A DNA stretch of 41,468 nt. It comes from Desulfobacca sp. GTDB lineage: Bacteria; Desulfobacterota; Desulfobaccia; Desulfobaccales; Desulfobaccaceae. Both the position numbers and the translations under genes were made by a program. The notes beneath the pieces are model-generated. The model was not told the origin of the DNA and searched no databases. It saw nothing but the letters and a program-made list of their open reading frames with translations. This document shows positions 32,928 to 41,468 of the stretch, piece by piece (within the stretch, counting starts at the first letter, position 1; each line of letters begins with the position of its first letter). The DNA lies in assembly GCA_020725545.1 (NCBI GenBank), contig DYEV01000005.1:1-41468 (forward strand). Reading direction: 5' to 3'.

Positions 32928-33296
32928 CTAGAATTCCAACCCGTGTTCCCGGCAGCCGTCGGCCAATTCTTTGATCCGGCCATGATACAAGAAACCGCCC
33001 CGATCAAAGGCCACTTTGGTGATGCCCGCCGCCTTGGCCCTTTCGGCCAACAATTTACCCACCAGTTTGGCGGCTTCCACCTTTTTTAAAGGGCCGACTT
33101 CCGACCGCAACTGTTTGCTCAAGGTGGAGGCGGCTACCAGGGTCTGGCCTTGCTGGTCGTCAATAATCTGGGCATAAATATGTTTGGCGCTTTTAAACAC
33201 CGACAAGCGGGGGCGCTGGGAATTGCCGGAGATCTTGCTCCGCACCCGTTTTTTCCGCTTTAATCTGGCGATTACCTTTGGATTTGTCTGTCCCAT
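32928..33296 (-). CDS. rplR: 50S ribosomal protein L18
   Basis: The 122-aa protein shows the basic N-terminus and L18 core: [40 protein letters not shown], and the terminal [18 protein letters not shown]18 binds 5S rRNA in the central protuberance. ATG 33296 starts it, between rplF (74-base gap) and rpsE. Confidence 0.97.
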   Translation of the reverse strand: MGQTNPKVIARLKRKKRVRSKISGNSQRPRLSVFKSAKHIYAQIIDDQQGQTLVAASTLSKQLRSEVGPLKKVEAAKLVGKLLAERAKAAGITKVAFDRGGFLYHGRIKELADGCREHGLEF

Positions 33297-33370
33297 ACCG
33301 ATATACCTTCAGATCCTGCTGTCAGGGGCCCGCGGCCCGCTTTTTTGCTCTCATGGAGCAACAAAATGGT

Positions 33371-33910
33371 TTACCTGCCACCCGATTTGCCGACCTTGCG
33401 ACGGATGACCTCTTCGGCATATTTGATGCCCTTGCCTTTATAAGGTTCGGGCGGCCGCATCTGGCGGATAATGGCTGCGGTCTGCCCCAATGACTCTTTA
33501 TCCGAGCCTTGCAGGATCAAACGGTTTGCCTTCTCCACCTGGGCGGTGATGCCAGTCGGCAGTTTAAATTCAATGGGATGGGAATAGCCCAGATTGAAAA
33601 CCAGATGGCTGCCCTTGTCTTCCACTTTGTAGCCGGTCCCGACGATTTCCAAAGTCCGGGTAAATCCGGTGGTCACACCCGTTACCATATTGGCCACCAA
33701 AGTCCGCTCCAGACCCCAATAGCGCCAATTGGCCGGAGTACTATCCTTGGGGAAGACCTTGATCTCGGTGGGGTTGATCTCCAACTCTACGGCCGGATGG
33801 ATGGTGCGACCCAGGGTGCCCCTGGGCCCTTTCACCTCTAATGTCCGGTTCTCGTAGGTCACCTTGACGTCTTTTGTCAGAGGTATTGGCTTTTTTCCAA
33901 TGCGCGACAT
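33371..33910 (-). CDS. rplF: 50S ribosomal protein L6
   Basis: The 179-aa protein begins MSRIGKKPIPLTKDVKVTYE and ends with the L6 signature region RPPEPYKGKGIKYAEEVIRR followed by KVGKSG. It is made of two repeated alpha/beta domains and sits near the factor-binding site of the 50S subunit. It lies between rpsH and rplR. Confidence 0.97.
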   Translation of the reverse strand: MSRIGKKPIPLTKDVKVTYENRTLEVKGPRGTLGRTIHPAVELEINPTEIKVFPKDSTPANWRYWGLERTLVANMVTGVTTGFTRTLEIVGTGYKVEDKGSHLVFNLGYSHPIEFKLPTGITAQVEKANRLILQGSDKESLGQTAAIIRQMRPPEPYKGKGIKYAEEVIRRKVGKSGGR

Positions 33911-33960
33911 ACCACTCGTTCCTTATTGCCGGTTCAACCGCATACCGACGCCATGGGCCA

Positions 33961-34359
33961 TTACCAGATCGTGCAGAGGACCTCGCCGCCAATCCCCAAG
34001 CGTCTGGCCTCGCGATCCGTCATGACGCCTCGGGAGGTGGAGACCACGGCGATGCCCAGACCGCCCAAGACCTGGGGGATTTCTTCCTTGCCGGCATAGA
34101 CCCGCCGGCTCGGCTTGCTCACCCGCTGCAGGCCATTGATTAATGGCTTGTTAATTTCGTCATATTTCAGATAGACCCGGAGCACGCCCTGCTTCTTATC
34201 CTTGATAATCTTATAATTCTTGATATAGCCTTCTTCTTTCAGGATGCGTGCCAGGCTGATCTTCATCTGGGAAGCAGGAATATCGACCTTATCGAACCTC
34301 GCCCCCCCCGCATTCCGGATTCTGGTTAACATGTCCGCCAGGGGATCGGTTAAACCCAT
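33961..34359 (-). CDS. rpsH: 30S ribosomal protein S8
   Basis: The 132-aa protein begins [20 protein letters not shown] and ends in [20 protein letters not shown] plus VLCTIW, the signature of S8, which binds the central domain of 16S rRNA and in E. coli represses the spc operon. An unusually wide 158-base spacer with a hairpin separates it from rpsN upstream. Confidence 0.97.
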   Translation of the reverse strand: MGLTDPLADMLTRIRNAGGARFDKVDIPASQMKISLARILKEEGYIKNYKIIKDKKQGVLRVYLKYDEINKPLINGLQRVSKPSRRVYAGKEEIPQVLGGLGIAVVSTSRGVMTDREARRLGIGGEVLCTIW

Positions 34360-34482
34360 GATTTCTGGCTCCTCTGTATCCTTAAAAACAATCTGCTCAT
34401 GTTCACTCTACACCACTTACCTTTGCTCGCCTCTAGGCTGTAAGCTCTGCGCCATCTGCCACTTCACATCCACTGGCCGGAC

Positions 34483-34510
34483 TGCCAAAACGGCACGATA
34501 CCGGTTGGCA
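34483..34510 (-). promoter_or_regulatory. Stem-loop just after rpsN in the wide rpsN-rpsH spacer
   Basis: TGCCAA (34483-34488) pairs with TTGGCA (34505-34510), and CGG (34491-34493) with CCG (34501-34503). It begins eight bases after the rpsN stop codon. The rest of the 158-base spacer shows no gene. A control or processing element for the downstream half of the spc operon is possible. Confidence 0.35.
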
Positions 34511-34517
34511 AAACTTG

Positions 34518-34703
34518 CTACCAGCTTGACTTGATGACGCCCGGGATCTCCCCTTTGAGGGCCAGGGACCGGAAACAGAGGCGACAGATGCCAAATTTCC
34601 GCAGAAAAGCCCGCGGCCGGCCACACAAGGGACAGCGGTTGTATCTGCGGACACTGAATTTCGGATCTCGTTTCGCTTTGGCAATAAGAGATTTTTTAGC
34701 CAC
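34518..34703 (-). CDS. rpsN: 30S ribosomal protein S14, zinc (type Z) form
   Basis: The 61-aa protein is the short zinc-binding S14: Cys24, Cys27, Cys40 and Cys43 in [20 protein letters not shown], ending [11 protein letters not shown]. The start is GTG 34703, with AGAGGAT upstream; a nearby ATG is out of frame. It lies between rplE and rpsH as usual. Confidence 0.96.
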   Translation of the reverse strand: MAKKSLIAKAKRDPKFSVRRYNRCPLCGRPRAFLRKFGICRLCFRSLALKGEIPGVIKSSW

Positions 34704-34716
34704 GCATCTATCCTCT

Positions 34717-35256
34717 CTAGCTCCTAAAAGGCATTCCCAAGCGCCGGAGGAGAAATTTAGCCTCTTCGTCGGTCTTGGCTGTCGTTACGATGGTAATATT
34801 CATGCCTTTAATCTTATCGATCTTGTCATAATCGATTTCCGGGAAGATGATCTGTTCTTTGATCCCCAGAGTATAGTTGCCCCGGCCGTCAAAGGCCTTG
34901 TCGGAGACGCCCCGGAAGTCCCGCACCCGGGGCAGGGCGACGTTCACCAGGCGGTCCAGGAATTCAAACATCCGTTCCCGGCGCAAAGTGACCATGCAAC
35001 CGATGGGCATCCCTTCCCGCAACTTAAAGGCGGCAATGGATTTCCGAGCCCGGGTGATCACCGGCTTCTGTCCGGTGATGGCGGCCAGCTCGGCGCTGGC
35101 CGAGTCCAGAATCTTGATGTTCTGACTGGCCTCCCCCAACCCCATGTTGATGACAATCTTTTCCAGGCGGGGCACTTGCATGGGGCTTTTGTAGCGGAAC
35201 TCCTGCATCATCGCCGGGACGCATTCTTCTTTATAGAGATCACACAACCGCGCCAT
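34717..35256 (-). CDS. rplE: 50S ribosomal protein L5
   Basis: The protein is 179 aa from ATG 35256 (AAGGAT ten bases upstream); a TTG at 35274 would overlap rplX. L5 motifs include [37 protein letters not shown] and [20 protein letters not shown]. It binds 5S rRNA and contacts P-site tRNA. It lies seven bases after rplX. Confidence 0.97.
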   Translation of the reverse strand: MARLCDLYKEECVPAMMQEFRYKSPMQVPRLEKIVINMGLGEASQNIKILDSASAELAAITGQKPVITRARKSIAAFKLREGMPIGCMVTLRRERMFEFLDRLVNVALPRVRDFRGVSDKAFDGRGNYTLGIKEQIIFPEIDYDKIDKIKGMNITIVTTAKTDEEAKFLLRRLGMPFRS

Positions 35257-35263
35257 AATGATA

Positions 35264-35614
35264 TTATCCTTCAATTAATTCGCCGCACTTTTTACAGGTG
35301 CGCGCCCATTGCCCATCGGGGAGTTGGGTCTTCTTGATACGGCTGGCCTCGGTGCATTTCCCGCAGATCAACATGACATTGGAAATATGCAAGGGGGCTT
35401 CTTTTTCCACAATACCACCCTGGCCGCTAGTGGGACTGGGCCGGGTGTGCCGTTTGATCATATTGATCTTTTCGACCACCACCCGATTTTTGTCCCGCAG
35501 CACCCGCAAGACTTTCCCCGTCTTGCCCTTTTCTTTGCCGGCAATGACTTCTACTTTATCATTCTTTTTAATGAGGGTGGGCAAGGGTTTCACTGTCGGT
35601 TTCTTTTTGGCCAT
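35264..35614 (-). CDS. rplX: 50S ribosomal protein L24 with a C-terminal zinc ribbon
   Basis: The 116-aa protein has the KOW motif ([20 protein letters not shown]) and the following [20 protein letters not shown]. After [10 protein letters not shown] it carries a second CxxC, giving Cys84, Cys87, Cys107 and Cys110, a probable zinc ribbon absent from E. coli L24. L24 is an early assembly protein at the exit tunnel. It lies between rplN and rplE. Confidence 0.96.
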   Translation of the reverse strand: MAKKKPTVKPLPTLIKKNDKVEVIAGKEKGKTGKVLRVLRDKNRVVVEKINMIKRHTRPSPTSGQGGIVEKEAPLHISNVMLICGKCTEASRIKKTQLPDGQWARTCKKCGELIEG

Positions 35615-35622
35615 AAGTGCAC

Positions 35623-35991
35623 CTATAAGACTTCGGGAGCCAAGGAGATAATTTTCATGAACCGCTTGGCCCGCAATTCCCGGGCCACCGGGCCGAAAAT
35701 GCGGGTGCCGATGGGTTCACCCGCGGGATTGATCAACACCGCCGAGTTGTCGGAAAATCTGATATAGGAGCCGTCCGGGCGCCGCGTTTCTTTGATGGTC
35801 CGCACCACTACGGCCCGCTTGACATCGCCCTTCTTGACCTTAGAGTTGGGCAGCGCCTCTTTCACCGAGACGATGATGATGTCGCCCACCCGGGCATAGC
35901 GCCGTCTCGTGCCCCCCAGGACGCGGATACACTGCAGCTGTTTGGCCCCGGAATTATCCGCGACATTCAATTTGGTTTGTACCTGAATCAT
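35623..35991 (-). CDS. rplN: 50S ribosomal protein L14
   Basis: The 122-aa protein has exactly the usual length and sequence: [54 protein letters not shown] and the C-terminal [20 protein letters not shown]. It forms part of the intersubunit bridges on the 50S subunit. It is the first gene after rpsQ, where the spc part of the cluster begins. Confidence 0.98.
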   Translation of the reverse strand: MIQVQTKLNVADNSGAKQLQCIRVLGGTRRRYARVGDIIIVSVKEALPNSKVKKGDVKRAVVVRTIKETRRPDGSYIRFSDNSAVLINPAGEPIGTRIFGPVARELRAKRFMKIISLAPEVL

Positions 35992-36069
35992 AACCGACCT
36001 TCACTTCCTAAGCTTCACCCAACCTACCGGTGCAAGCTTTGGGTTGCTTATCTGCGGCCAATACCCGCC

Positions 36070-36330
36070 TTACAGTGCCTTGGCCAGTATTTCTTTGACC
36101 CGCCACCGTTTGTCTCGGCTCAAAGGACGGGATTCAATAATTATCACCTTATCGCCGACGCCACACTGGTTGGTCTCGTCATGGGCTTTGAATTTTTTCC
36201 GCCTTTTTACTGTCTTGTGATAGATGGGGTGCCGGACTAACCGTTCCACCCGAACGACCACGGTTTTATCCATCTTATCACTGACGACGATGCCGGTTAA
36301 GGTCTTGCGATTGCCACGTTCTTCACTCAT
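36070..36330 (-). CDS. rpsQ: 30S ribosomal protein S17
   Basis: The 86-aa OB-fold protein reads [20 protein letters not shown], then [20 protein letters not shown] and [20 protein letters not shown], the S17 pattern. It binds the 5' domain of 16S rRNA and closes the S10-type set after rpmC. A 78-base spacer separates it from rplN. Confidence 0.97.
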   Translation of the reverse strand: MSEERGNRKTLTGIVVSDKMDKTVVVRVERLVRHPIYHKTVKRRKKFKAHDETNQCGVGDKVIIIESRPLSRDKRWRVKEILAKAL

Positions 36331-36364
36331 ACTGTTTCTCTCTGCCTCAGGCGTTCAGCAGTCC

Positions 36365-36568
36365 TTAGGCCTGGATTGCTGGCCGGGCTTTTTCCCGCAA
36401 CACGGTCTGGATCCGGGCGATATCCCGACGGGATTCCTTCAGGCGGGCGGTGTTTTCCAACTGTTGACTGGCCAACTGGAAGCGCAGATTAAAGAGTTCT
36501 TCTTCCAGTTCTTTGAGTTTGGCCTGTAATTCTTCGGGCGTCAGTTCCCGCAGGTCGGCAGCTTTCAT
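36365..36568 (-). CDS. rpmC: 50S ribosomal protein L29
   Basis: This 67-aa helical protein begins [20 protein letters not shown] and contains [20 protein letters not shown], the standard L29 coiled coil near the exit tunnel, where it helps dock trigger factor and SRP. Its ATG overlaps the rplP stop codon by four bases. Confidence 0.97.
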   Translation of the reverse strand: MKAADLRELTPEELQAKLKELEEELFNLRFQLASQQLENTARLKESRRDIARIQTVLREKARPAIQA

Positions 36569-36981
36569 GCCCCTTCCTCCCGAGCCACAAATTTGGTCCT
36601 GATGGGGAGCTTATGGCTAGCCAAACGCAGGGCTTCTTTGGCTACATCTTCTGGCACTCCGGCCATTTCATAGAGGACCCGTCCCGGTCGGATAACGGCT
36701 ACCCAGCCTTCCGGACTGCCTTTGCCTTTGCCCATCCGGGTTTCCGCCGGCTTCCGGGTAATGGGTTTGTCCGGGAAGATCCTGATCCAGATCTGACCGC
36801 CCCGTTTGACATACCGGGTCATGGCGATACGGGCGGCCTCGATCTGCTGGGAGGTCAGATAGCCGCATTCCAGGGCCTGGAGACCGTAGGTGCCAAAGGC
36901 CACGAAGTTGCCCCGGGAGGCTTTGCCCCGCATCCGTCCCTTTTGCTGTTTCCGGTATTTTACTCGTTTTGGACTTAACAT
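36565..36981 (-). CDS. rplP: 50S ribosomal protein L16
   Basis: The 138-aa protein begins [20 protein letters not shown] and shows [40 protein letters not shown] and [20 protein letters not shown]. It lines the A-site tRNA path. It follows rpsC and overlaps rpmC by four bases. Confidence 0.98.
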   Translation of the reverse strand: MLSPKRVKYRKQQKGRMRGKASRGNFVAFGTYGLQALECGYLTSQQIEAARIAMTRYVKRGGQIWIRIFPDKPITRKPAETRMGKGKGSPEGWVAVIRPGRVLYEMAGVPEDVAKEALRLASHKLPIRTKFVAREEGA

Positions 36982-37017
36982 GAGCCTATTCCATTCTTTC
37001 CGTGGGCGACCGACGCT

Positions 37018-37668
37018 TTATAAAGCCAGCCGCTCTTCCGGCAAAATTTCCCCTTTAAAGATCCAGGCTTTGACGCCGATGACGCCGTAGGTTGTCCGAG
37101 CTTCGGCCATACCGTAATCGATATCAGCTCGCAGGGTATGCAACGGCACCCGGCCTTCCCGGTACCATTCCTTCCGGGCCATCTCAGCGCCGCCCAAGCG
37201 TCCGGCCACCCGCACTTTGATGCCTTGCGCGCCGAATTTCATGGCCTGCCCCACTGCTTTTTTCATGGCCCGCCGGAAGGCCACCCGGCGTTCCAATTGC
37301 AGGGCAATATTTTCAGCCACCAACTGGGCATTCAATTCCGGTTTGCGCACTTCATGGATGTCAACGATCAGTTCCCGACCCACCAGCTTCTCTAATTTCT
37401 GGCGGAGTTCCTCGATCTTGCGGCCCTTCTGGCCGATGACGATCCCCGGGCGGGAGGTGTGGATCTTGATCTTGACTTTATTCGCCGCCCGTTCGATATC
37501 AACGGCGGCAATCCCGGAGCCCTGTAACTCTTTTTCATTCTTGATGAATTTCCGGATCTTTTGATCCTCAATCAAGAGAGCGGCAAAGTTTTTCCGGGCA
37601 AACCAGTAGGAGTGCCAGCGGCGATAACTTCCCAAGCGAAAACCCACAGGGTGAACTTTTTGTCCCAA
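37018..37668 (-). CDS. rpsC: 30S ribosomal protein S3
   Basis: The protein is 216 aa from TTG 37668, whose AGAGGAGGATC upstream is the best ribosome binding site in the region and which gives the family start [15 protein letters not shown]. An ATG at 37707 in frame would add 13 foreign residues and has no such site. The KH domain ([20 protein letters not shown]) and the C-terminal [20 protein letters not shown] are intact. S3 guards the mRNA entry channel. A 121-base spacer to rplV follows from this start choice. Confidence 0.95.
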   Translation of the reverse strand: MGQKVHPVGFRLGSYRRWHSYWFARKNFAALLIEDQKIRKFIKNEKELQGSGIAAVDIERAANKVKIKIHTSRPGIVIGQKGRKIEELRQKLEKLVGRELIVDIHEVRKPELNAQLVAENIALQLERRVAFRRAMKKAVGQAMKFGAQGIKVRVAGRLGGAEMARKEWYREGRVPLHTLRADIDYGMAEARTTYGVIGVKAWIFKGEILPEERLAL

Positions 37669-37789
37669 GCGATCCTCCTCTTGCCAACGACGTCGAGGCG
37701 TTGACATGCAGTCGCGGTCTGCTGCCGGGAATTCGGCCGGCACCTCTTCTGGAGCCGTCTGCTGCCGCTCCCGGCCACTTTCTCAATTT

Positions 37790-38125
37790 TTATTCTTTTT
37801 CCGCCAACACCACGGTGATGTGGCTGGTGCGTTTGATGATCCGGTTGACCCGCCCCATGGCCCGGGCCATATACCGTTTGGCCGACGGTCCGCCATCCAC
37901 GTAAACCCTCTTGATATACAGACTATCCACATCAATTTGGGGGCGCTGGGTCGCATTGGCCAACGCTGAGGCCACCACCCGCCGGACCAGGCGGGCCGCC
38001 TTTTTCGGGATAAACTGCAACACGGCCAAGGCCTCTTCCACCTTTTTGTCCTGAATGGCTCTGGTCACGAGACGGGCTTTTTGGGGCGAAATGTGGACGT
38101 ATTTGGCTTGAGCTCGAATTTCCAT
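37790..38125 (-). CDS. rplV: 50S ribosomal protein L22
   Basis: The 111-aa protein has the L22 pattern KYVHISPQKARLVTRAIQDK, KAARLVRRVVASALANATQR, and the beta-hairpin end RAMGRVNRIIKRTSHITVVL. The hairpin reaches into the exit tunnel, where macrolide resistance changes occur. It lies between rpsS and rpsC. Confidence 0.97.
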   Translation of the reverse strand: MEIRAQAKYVHISPQKARLVTRAIQDKKVEEALAVLQFIPKKAARLVRRVVASALANATQRPQIDVDSLYIKRVYVDGGPSAKRYMARAMGRVNRIIKRTSHITVVLAEKE

Positions 38126-38160
38126 AGTAAACCTGTCGGCACCCAGGGTGCCCGTAAGCG

Positions 38161-38445
38161 TTATTTACCCTTAACCTTGGTCTTTTTTGCCCCGGCATGA
38201 CCATAATACGTGCGCGTCGGAGCAAATTCTCCCAATTTGTGGCCGACCATATTCTCAGTCACAAAGACCGGGATAAATTTCTTGCCGTTGTGCACTGCCA
38301 ACGTCAACCCGACAAAATCCGGGGTGATGGTGGAACGCCGGGACCAGGTTTTGATGACCTTGCGATCCTGGGTCTCCTTGGCCTTTAATACCTTGACCAA
38401 GAGACTTTCCTGCACATAAGGGCCTTTTTTCAGTGAACGCGGCAC
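38161..38445 (-). CDS. rpsS: 30S ribosomal protein S19
   Basis: The protein is 94 aa from GTG 38445, behind GGAGGAAAC, giving the family start [19 protein letters not shown] longer in-frame reading from 38484 is not S19-like. The C-terminal [20 protein letters not shown] and the basic tail are typical. S19 binds 16S rRNA in the head with S13. It follows rplB. Confidence 0.96.
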   Translation of the reverse strand: MPRSLKKGPYVQESLLVKVLKAKETQDRKVIKTWSRRSTITPDFVGLTLAVHNGKKFIPVFVTENMVGHKLGEFAPTRTYYGHAGAKKTKVKGK

Positions 38446-38515
38446 GTTTCCTCCGTGGCGGCCACCCCACCGGCAACATCCCATGCAGGGGGCCTGGTGG
38501 GCAGCCTTTTCTTAC

Positions 38516-39337
38516 TTATTTCCGCCGTTTGATGATATAACGGTCACTCTCTTTGGGTTTGCGGGTCTTATAGCCTTTGGTGGGTTTCCCCCAAGGAGTA
38601 ACGGGATGACGGCCACCGGATGATTTCCCTTCGCCGCCGCCCATGGGATGGTCCACCGGGTTCATGGCCACGCCCCGGACGTGGGGGCGCCGCCCCAGCC
38701 ATCGTTTCCGGCCGGCCTTGCCAATGGAGAGGTTTTCGTGTTCCACATTACTCAACTGGCCGATGGTAGCCTTGCAATTCACATGCACCTGCCGCACTTC
38801 GCCGGAGGGCAGCCGGAGCTGGGCGTAATTGCCTTCTTTGGCCACCAACTGCGCTGCAGCCCCCGCCGACCGGGCCAATTGCCCGCCTTTGCCGGGCTTC
38901 AGCTCAATGTTATGGATCAAGGTGCCCAAAGGAATATTGCGCAATGGCAAGGCATTACCCGGTTTAATATCTGCCGCGGGGCCGGCGACCACCGTATCCC
39001 CCACCTTCAGGTCAATGGGCGCCAGGATATAGCTTTTTTCGCCGTCCGCATAATGCAGCAGGGCAATCCGAGCGGAGCGATTCGGGTCATATTCAATGCT
39101 GGCCACTTTGGCCGGCACGTCTTCTTTCTTCCGTTTGAAGTCGATGATCCGGTAAAGCCGCTTGTGTCCCCCACCCCGATGGCGGGCCGTCACCCGGCCG
39201 GCATTATTGCGCCCCCCAGATTTGGGCAGGGAGATCACCAGACTCTTTTCCGGCTCGGTCTTGGTAATTTCTTGAAAATCATGGCCCGTTTGGAAACGGC
39301 GGCCTGCGGAAGTCGGTTTTCTCTGTATTAATGCCAT
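38516..39337 (-). CDS. rplB: 50S ribosomal protein L2
   Basis: The 273-aa protein is of standard length, with [40 protein letters not shown], and the C-terminal region [20 protein letters not shown] that includes the conserved histidine near the peptidyl-transferase centre. It is a primary 23S rRNA binder, needed for subunit joining. It lies between rplW and rpsS. Confidence 0.98.
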   Translation of the reverse strand: MALIQRKPTSAGRRFQTGHDFQEITKTEPEKSLVISLPKSGGRNNAGRVTARHRGGGHKRLYRIIDFKRKKEDVPAKVASIEYDPNRSARIALLHYADGEKSYILAPIDLKVGDTVVAGPAADIKPGNALPLRNIPLGTLIHNIELKPGKGGQLARSAGAAAQLVAKEGNYAQLRLPSGEVRQVHVNCKATIGQLSNVEHENLSIGKAGRKRWLGRRPHVRGVAMNPVDHPMGGGEGKSSGGRHPVTPWGKPTKGYKTRKPKESDRYIIKRRK

Positions 39338-39388
39338 AATCCTGTCCTCTCCCGGACCCTCCCGGGAAATGGGGTATCTCTGCTCTGG

Positions 39389-39679
39389 TTAGGCGCCTTC
39401 AAAGAAGGGAATCTTTTCTCCCGGTGCCAGCGTGATAATTGCCTTTTTCCAATCCGGTCGCTTGCCTTCGGTGCGGCCCAACCGCTTCTTTTTGCCTTCG
39501 TAGCGGCAGGTATTGACGGCCAGGACCTTGACCTTAAAAATCTCTTCCACCGCTTTGCGGATCTCGATCTTATTGGCCGTGGGGACGACCTTGAGGGTAA
39601 TCTGGTTGGCCTTTTCCTTTTGGAGAAGGGTTTTTTCCGTCACCACAGGGCCTTTGATGAGATGATGATACGCTTTCAC
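39389..39679 (-). CDS. rplW: 50S ribosomal protein L23
   Basis: The 96-aa protein has [40 protein letters not shown] and [20 protein letters not shown], the L23 pattern. L23 forms the docking site for trigger factor and SRP at the tunnel exit. It starts at GTG 39679, overlapping the rplD stop codon (GTGA) by four bases, so translation is coupled. Confidence 0.97.
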   Translation of the reverse strand: MKAYHHLIKGPVVTEKTLLQKEKANQITLKVVPTANKIEIRKAVEEIFKVKVLAVNTCRYEGKKKRLGRTEGKRPDWKKAIITLAPGEKIPFFEGA

Positions 39680-40299
39680 GCTGCCAACCTCTCTTCGATC
39701 CGGCTGATGGCCGGTTGCAATACTACCAGGTAGTCGTAGCGCAGGATGTCATAGACGTTCAGACCCTCGGTCGGCATTACCTGGACATAGGGGACATTCC
39801 GGGACGACAGCGTCAGATTCTTGTCGTAGCCGGCAGTGACGAACAGGACCTTGCGGAGGTCAAGATTCTCCAGAACTTTGACAAAATCCTTGGTCTTCGG
39901 CGCGGTGTAAGGATATTGATCCAAGACCAGGAGCTGACCGTTGGCCAATTTACTGGAAAGGGCCATTTTTAGAGCCAGGCGCCGCACTTTCTTGGGGACC
40001 TTATAGGCATAGCTGCGGGGTTTGGGGCCAAAGACCACACCGCCGCCCCGCCACAGGGGTGAACGGATCGATCCGACCCGGGCCCGACCGGTACCTTTTT
40101 GCCGCCAGGGTTTGCGACCGCCGCCTCTGACTTCGGAACGACCTTTGGTCGAAGCGGTGCCAGCCCGCCGACAGGCCAACTGCATGGTCACGATCTCGTG
40201 CAAGATGTGGCCCTGCACCGGCACGCTGAATATGTCATCGCGCAACGTGGCTTCTCCCACCTTGGTGCGATTCACGTCATAGACATCAACTACAGGCAT
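39676..40299 (-). CDS. rplD: 50S ribosomal protein L4
   Basis: The 207-aa protein shows the extended rRNA-binding loop [40 protein letters not shown] and [20 protein letters not shown], plus the globular domain with [16 protein letters not shown]4 lines the exit tunnel and in E. coli represses the S10 operon. It lies between rplC and rplW. Confidence 0.98.
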   Translation of the reverse strand: MPVVDVYDVNRTKVGEATLRDDIFSVPVQGHILHEIVTMQLACRRAGTASTKGRSEVRGGGRKPWRQKGTGRARVGSIRSPLWRGGGVVFGPKPRSYAYKVPKKVRRLALKMALSSKLANGQLLVLDQYPYTAPKTKDFVKVLENLDLRKVLFVTAGYDKNLTLSSRNVPYVQVMPTEGLNVYDILRYDYLVVLQPAISRIEERLAA

Positions 40300-40318
40300 G
40301 TCGATTCCCCACTATCCC

Positions 40319-40942
40319 TTAGGACTTTTTGATCAGCAGGAGGCCATGGCGTGCTCCCGGCACGGCACCCTTCACTAACAGCAGGTTGTTTTCCGGGCGG
40401 ACGTCCACGACTTGCAAAGACCTTACCGTTATCCGGGCATTGCCCATCCGGCCGGGCATTTTCTTGCCCTTAATCACCCGGGAAGGATAGGCACTGGCGC
40501 CGATGGAACCAGGGGCCCGGTGGGACATGGAGCCATGGGTCTCGGGACCCCGTTGGAACTTCCACCGCTTGATAACCCCGGCAAAGCCCCGGCCTTTGCT
40601 GAAGCCGATGACATTAATCCGTTGGCCGATCTCAAACTGGGTGACATCCAGTTCCTGCCCGACTTCCAGGCCTGCCACGGAATCCAGCCGAAATTCTTTG
40701 AGGTAGCGAAAACCGCTCTTAAAGCCGTTTTTTTCAAAATGGCCCCGCAAAGGTTTCGGGCACTTATCCAACCGCTTGCGGATAAAGCCAAGCTGCACGG
40801 CGTCATAGCCATCCAGGGCCGCGGTCTTCTTCTGCACCACATAGCACGGTCCCGCCTCAATAACAGTTACGGCCAACGCGGTTCCCTCGGCATCAAATAT
40901 CCGGGTCATGCCCAGTTTTTTCCCCAACAGCCTTCCAATCAT
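40319..40942 (-). CDS. rplC: 50S ribosomal protein L3
   Basis: The protein is 207 aa from ATG 40942 (GAGG upstream), giving MIGRLLGKKLGMTRIFDAEG; the in-frame extension upstream lacks family similarity. The long internal loop (KGRGFAGVIKRWKFQRGPET, GSMSHRAPGSIGASAYPSRV, KGKKMPGRMGNARITV) reaches the peptidyl-transferase centre. L3 starts large-subunit assembly. It lies between rpsJ and rplD. Confidence 0.97.
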   Translation of the reverse strand: MIGRLLGKKLGMTRIFDAEGTALAVTVIEAGPCYVVQKKTAALDGYDAVQLGFIRKRLDKCPKPLRGHFEKNGFKSGFRYLKEFRLDSVAGLEVGQELDVTQFEIGQRINVIGFSKGRGFAGVIKRWKFQRGPETHGSMSHRAPGSIGASAYPSRVIKGKKMPGRMGNARITVRSLQVVDVRPENNLLLVKGAVPGARHGLLLIKKS

Positions 40943-41001
40943 GATAGTCCTCAATACCCACTCTGGCTTTAGAGTCACAGGCCGAGCCGTGCTGGCGGCC
41001 T

Positions 41002-41310
41002 TTATAGCTTGATTTCGACATCAACCCCAGCGGCCAGATCCAGTTTCATAAGCGCATCCACGGTCTGTTGCGTCGGTTCGAGTATATCCAACAAGCGTTT
41101 ATGAGTCCGTATCTCGAATTGCTCCCGAGATTTCTTGTCGACATGGGGGGAACGCAAGACACAGAATTTATTAATATCAGTAGGCAAAGGGATGGGACCG
41201 GCCACCCGCGCCCCTGTGCGCCGGGCCGTATCCACAATCTCACCGACGGATTGATCCAATAATTTATGGTCGAACGATCTTAAGCGGATGCGAATCTTAT
41301 GGGTAATCAT
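41002..41310 (-). CDS. rpsJ: 30S ribosomal protein S10
   Basis: The 102-aa protein reads [40 protein letters not shown] and [20 protein letters not shown], the S10/NusE pattern. Besides its role in the 30S head it takes part in antitermination with NusB and links transcription with translation through NusG. It follows tuf with a 13-base gap, so the str and S10 operons are joined here. Confidence 0.98.
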   Translation of the reverse strand: MITHKIRIRLRSFDHKLLDQSVGEIVDTARRTGARVAGPIPLPTDINKFCVLRSPHVDKKSREQFEIRTHKRLLDILEPTQQTVDALMKLDLAAGVDVEIKL

Positions 41311-41323
41311 GGGTCATCCTGAA

Positions 41324-41468
41324 TTATTCAATGATATCGGTGACGACGCCGGCGCCCACGGTGCGGCCGCCTTCCCGGATGGCAAAACGTAGTTCTTTTT
41401 CCAAGGCTACCGGGGTGATCAGGTGGACCTCGATGGCCACGTTGTCGCCCGGCATGACCATCTCCACA
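41324..41468 (-). CDS. tuf: Elongation factor Tu, C-terminal fragment at the window edge
   Basis: The last 47 codons are visible on the minus strand: [40 protein letters not shown] and VVTDIIE before a TAA stop. This is domain 3 of EF-Tu, which carries aminoacyl-tRNA to the ribosome. The rest of the gene lies beyond position 41468. It is followed directly by rpsJ, the common fusa-tuf-rpsJ arrangement. Confidence 0.95.
   Translation of the reverse strand, partial: VEMVMPGDNVAIEVHLITPVALEKELRFAIREGGRTVGAGVVTDIIE

Overview
The window reads as chromosomal DNA of an anaerobic bacterium, most plausibly Desulfobacterota (Desulfobacca/Syntrophobacterales-like). This is inferred from gene style: a NapH/NapG-type polyferredoxin beside a Tat-exported DUF362 protein, a biotin-dependent transcarboxylase-type module, a glutamate-synthase-like protein with an N-terminal cysteine motif, and a complete str-S10-spc-alpha ribosomal cluster ending in secY-adk-map-infA-rpmJ-rpsM-rpsK-rpsD-rpoA-rplQ. 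No composition statistics or database searches were run.

Layout. (1) 1-954: a decayed IS1182-type transposase on the minus strand. (2) 1221-8302, plus strand: an RNB-family exoribonuclease, a small unknown protein, moaA, a DUF362/NapHG-like redox gene pair and a Nudix hydrolase. (3) 8265-16181, minus strand: an HMA-like/EcsC-like protein, a NarL-type response regulator overlapping its cytoplasmic PAS histidine kinase, then a three-gene carboxyltransferase module (12S-like beta subunit, 74-aa small subunit, 5S-like subunit fused to a biotin carrier) closed by a good intrinsic terminator. (4) 16182-17091: a 910-bp spacer with palindromes, a promoter candidate and a dispersed-repeat copy, leading into the glutamate-synthase-like gene (17092-18669, plus). 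(5) 18806-22244, minus strand: TVP38/TMEM64 membrane protein, TIGR01212-type radical SAM protein, rsmE and prmA, tightly packed. (6) 22618-25199: an exported unknown protein, a lipoprotein metallo-beta-lactamase-fold hydrolase and a YbgC-type thioesterase. (7) 25258-41468, minus strand: 32 genes from the 3' end of tuf through rplQ, ended by a strong hairpin terminator at 25254-25281.

The ribosomal cluster is orthodox in order. Several details still stand out: eight genes start with GTG or TTG behind strong Shine-Dalgarno sequences (rpsC, rpsS, rplW, rpsN, rpsE, secY, rpsD, rpsM); zinc-binding cysteines are kept in S14, S4, L36, Adk and, less usually, L24; and some spacers hold stable inverted repeats (adk-map, rpsD-rpoA, rpsN-rpsH).

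Non-coding structure is the least conventional part of the window. A heptanucleotide repeat (14 units in register at 3253-3350, three-unit stubs at 5074-5094 and 14174-14194) and a roughly 70-bp dispersed repeat in three places (12069-12140, 16361-16400, 22548-22617) are not explained by genes. I found no tRNA, rRNA, CRISPR array, defence island or prophage. The best candidates for under-described biology are the DUF362/NapHG redox pair, the small subunit of the carboxyltransferase module and the HMA-EcsC-like protein.
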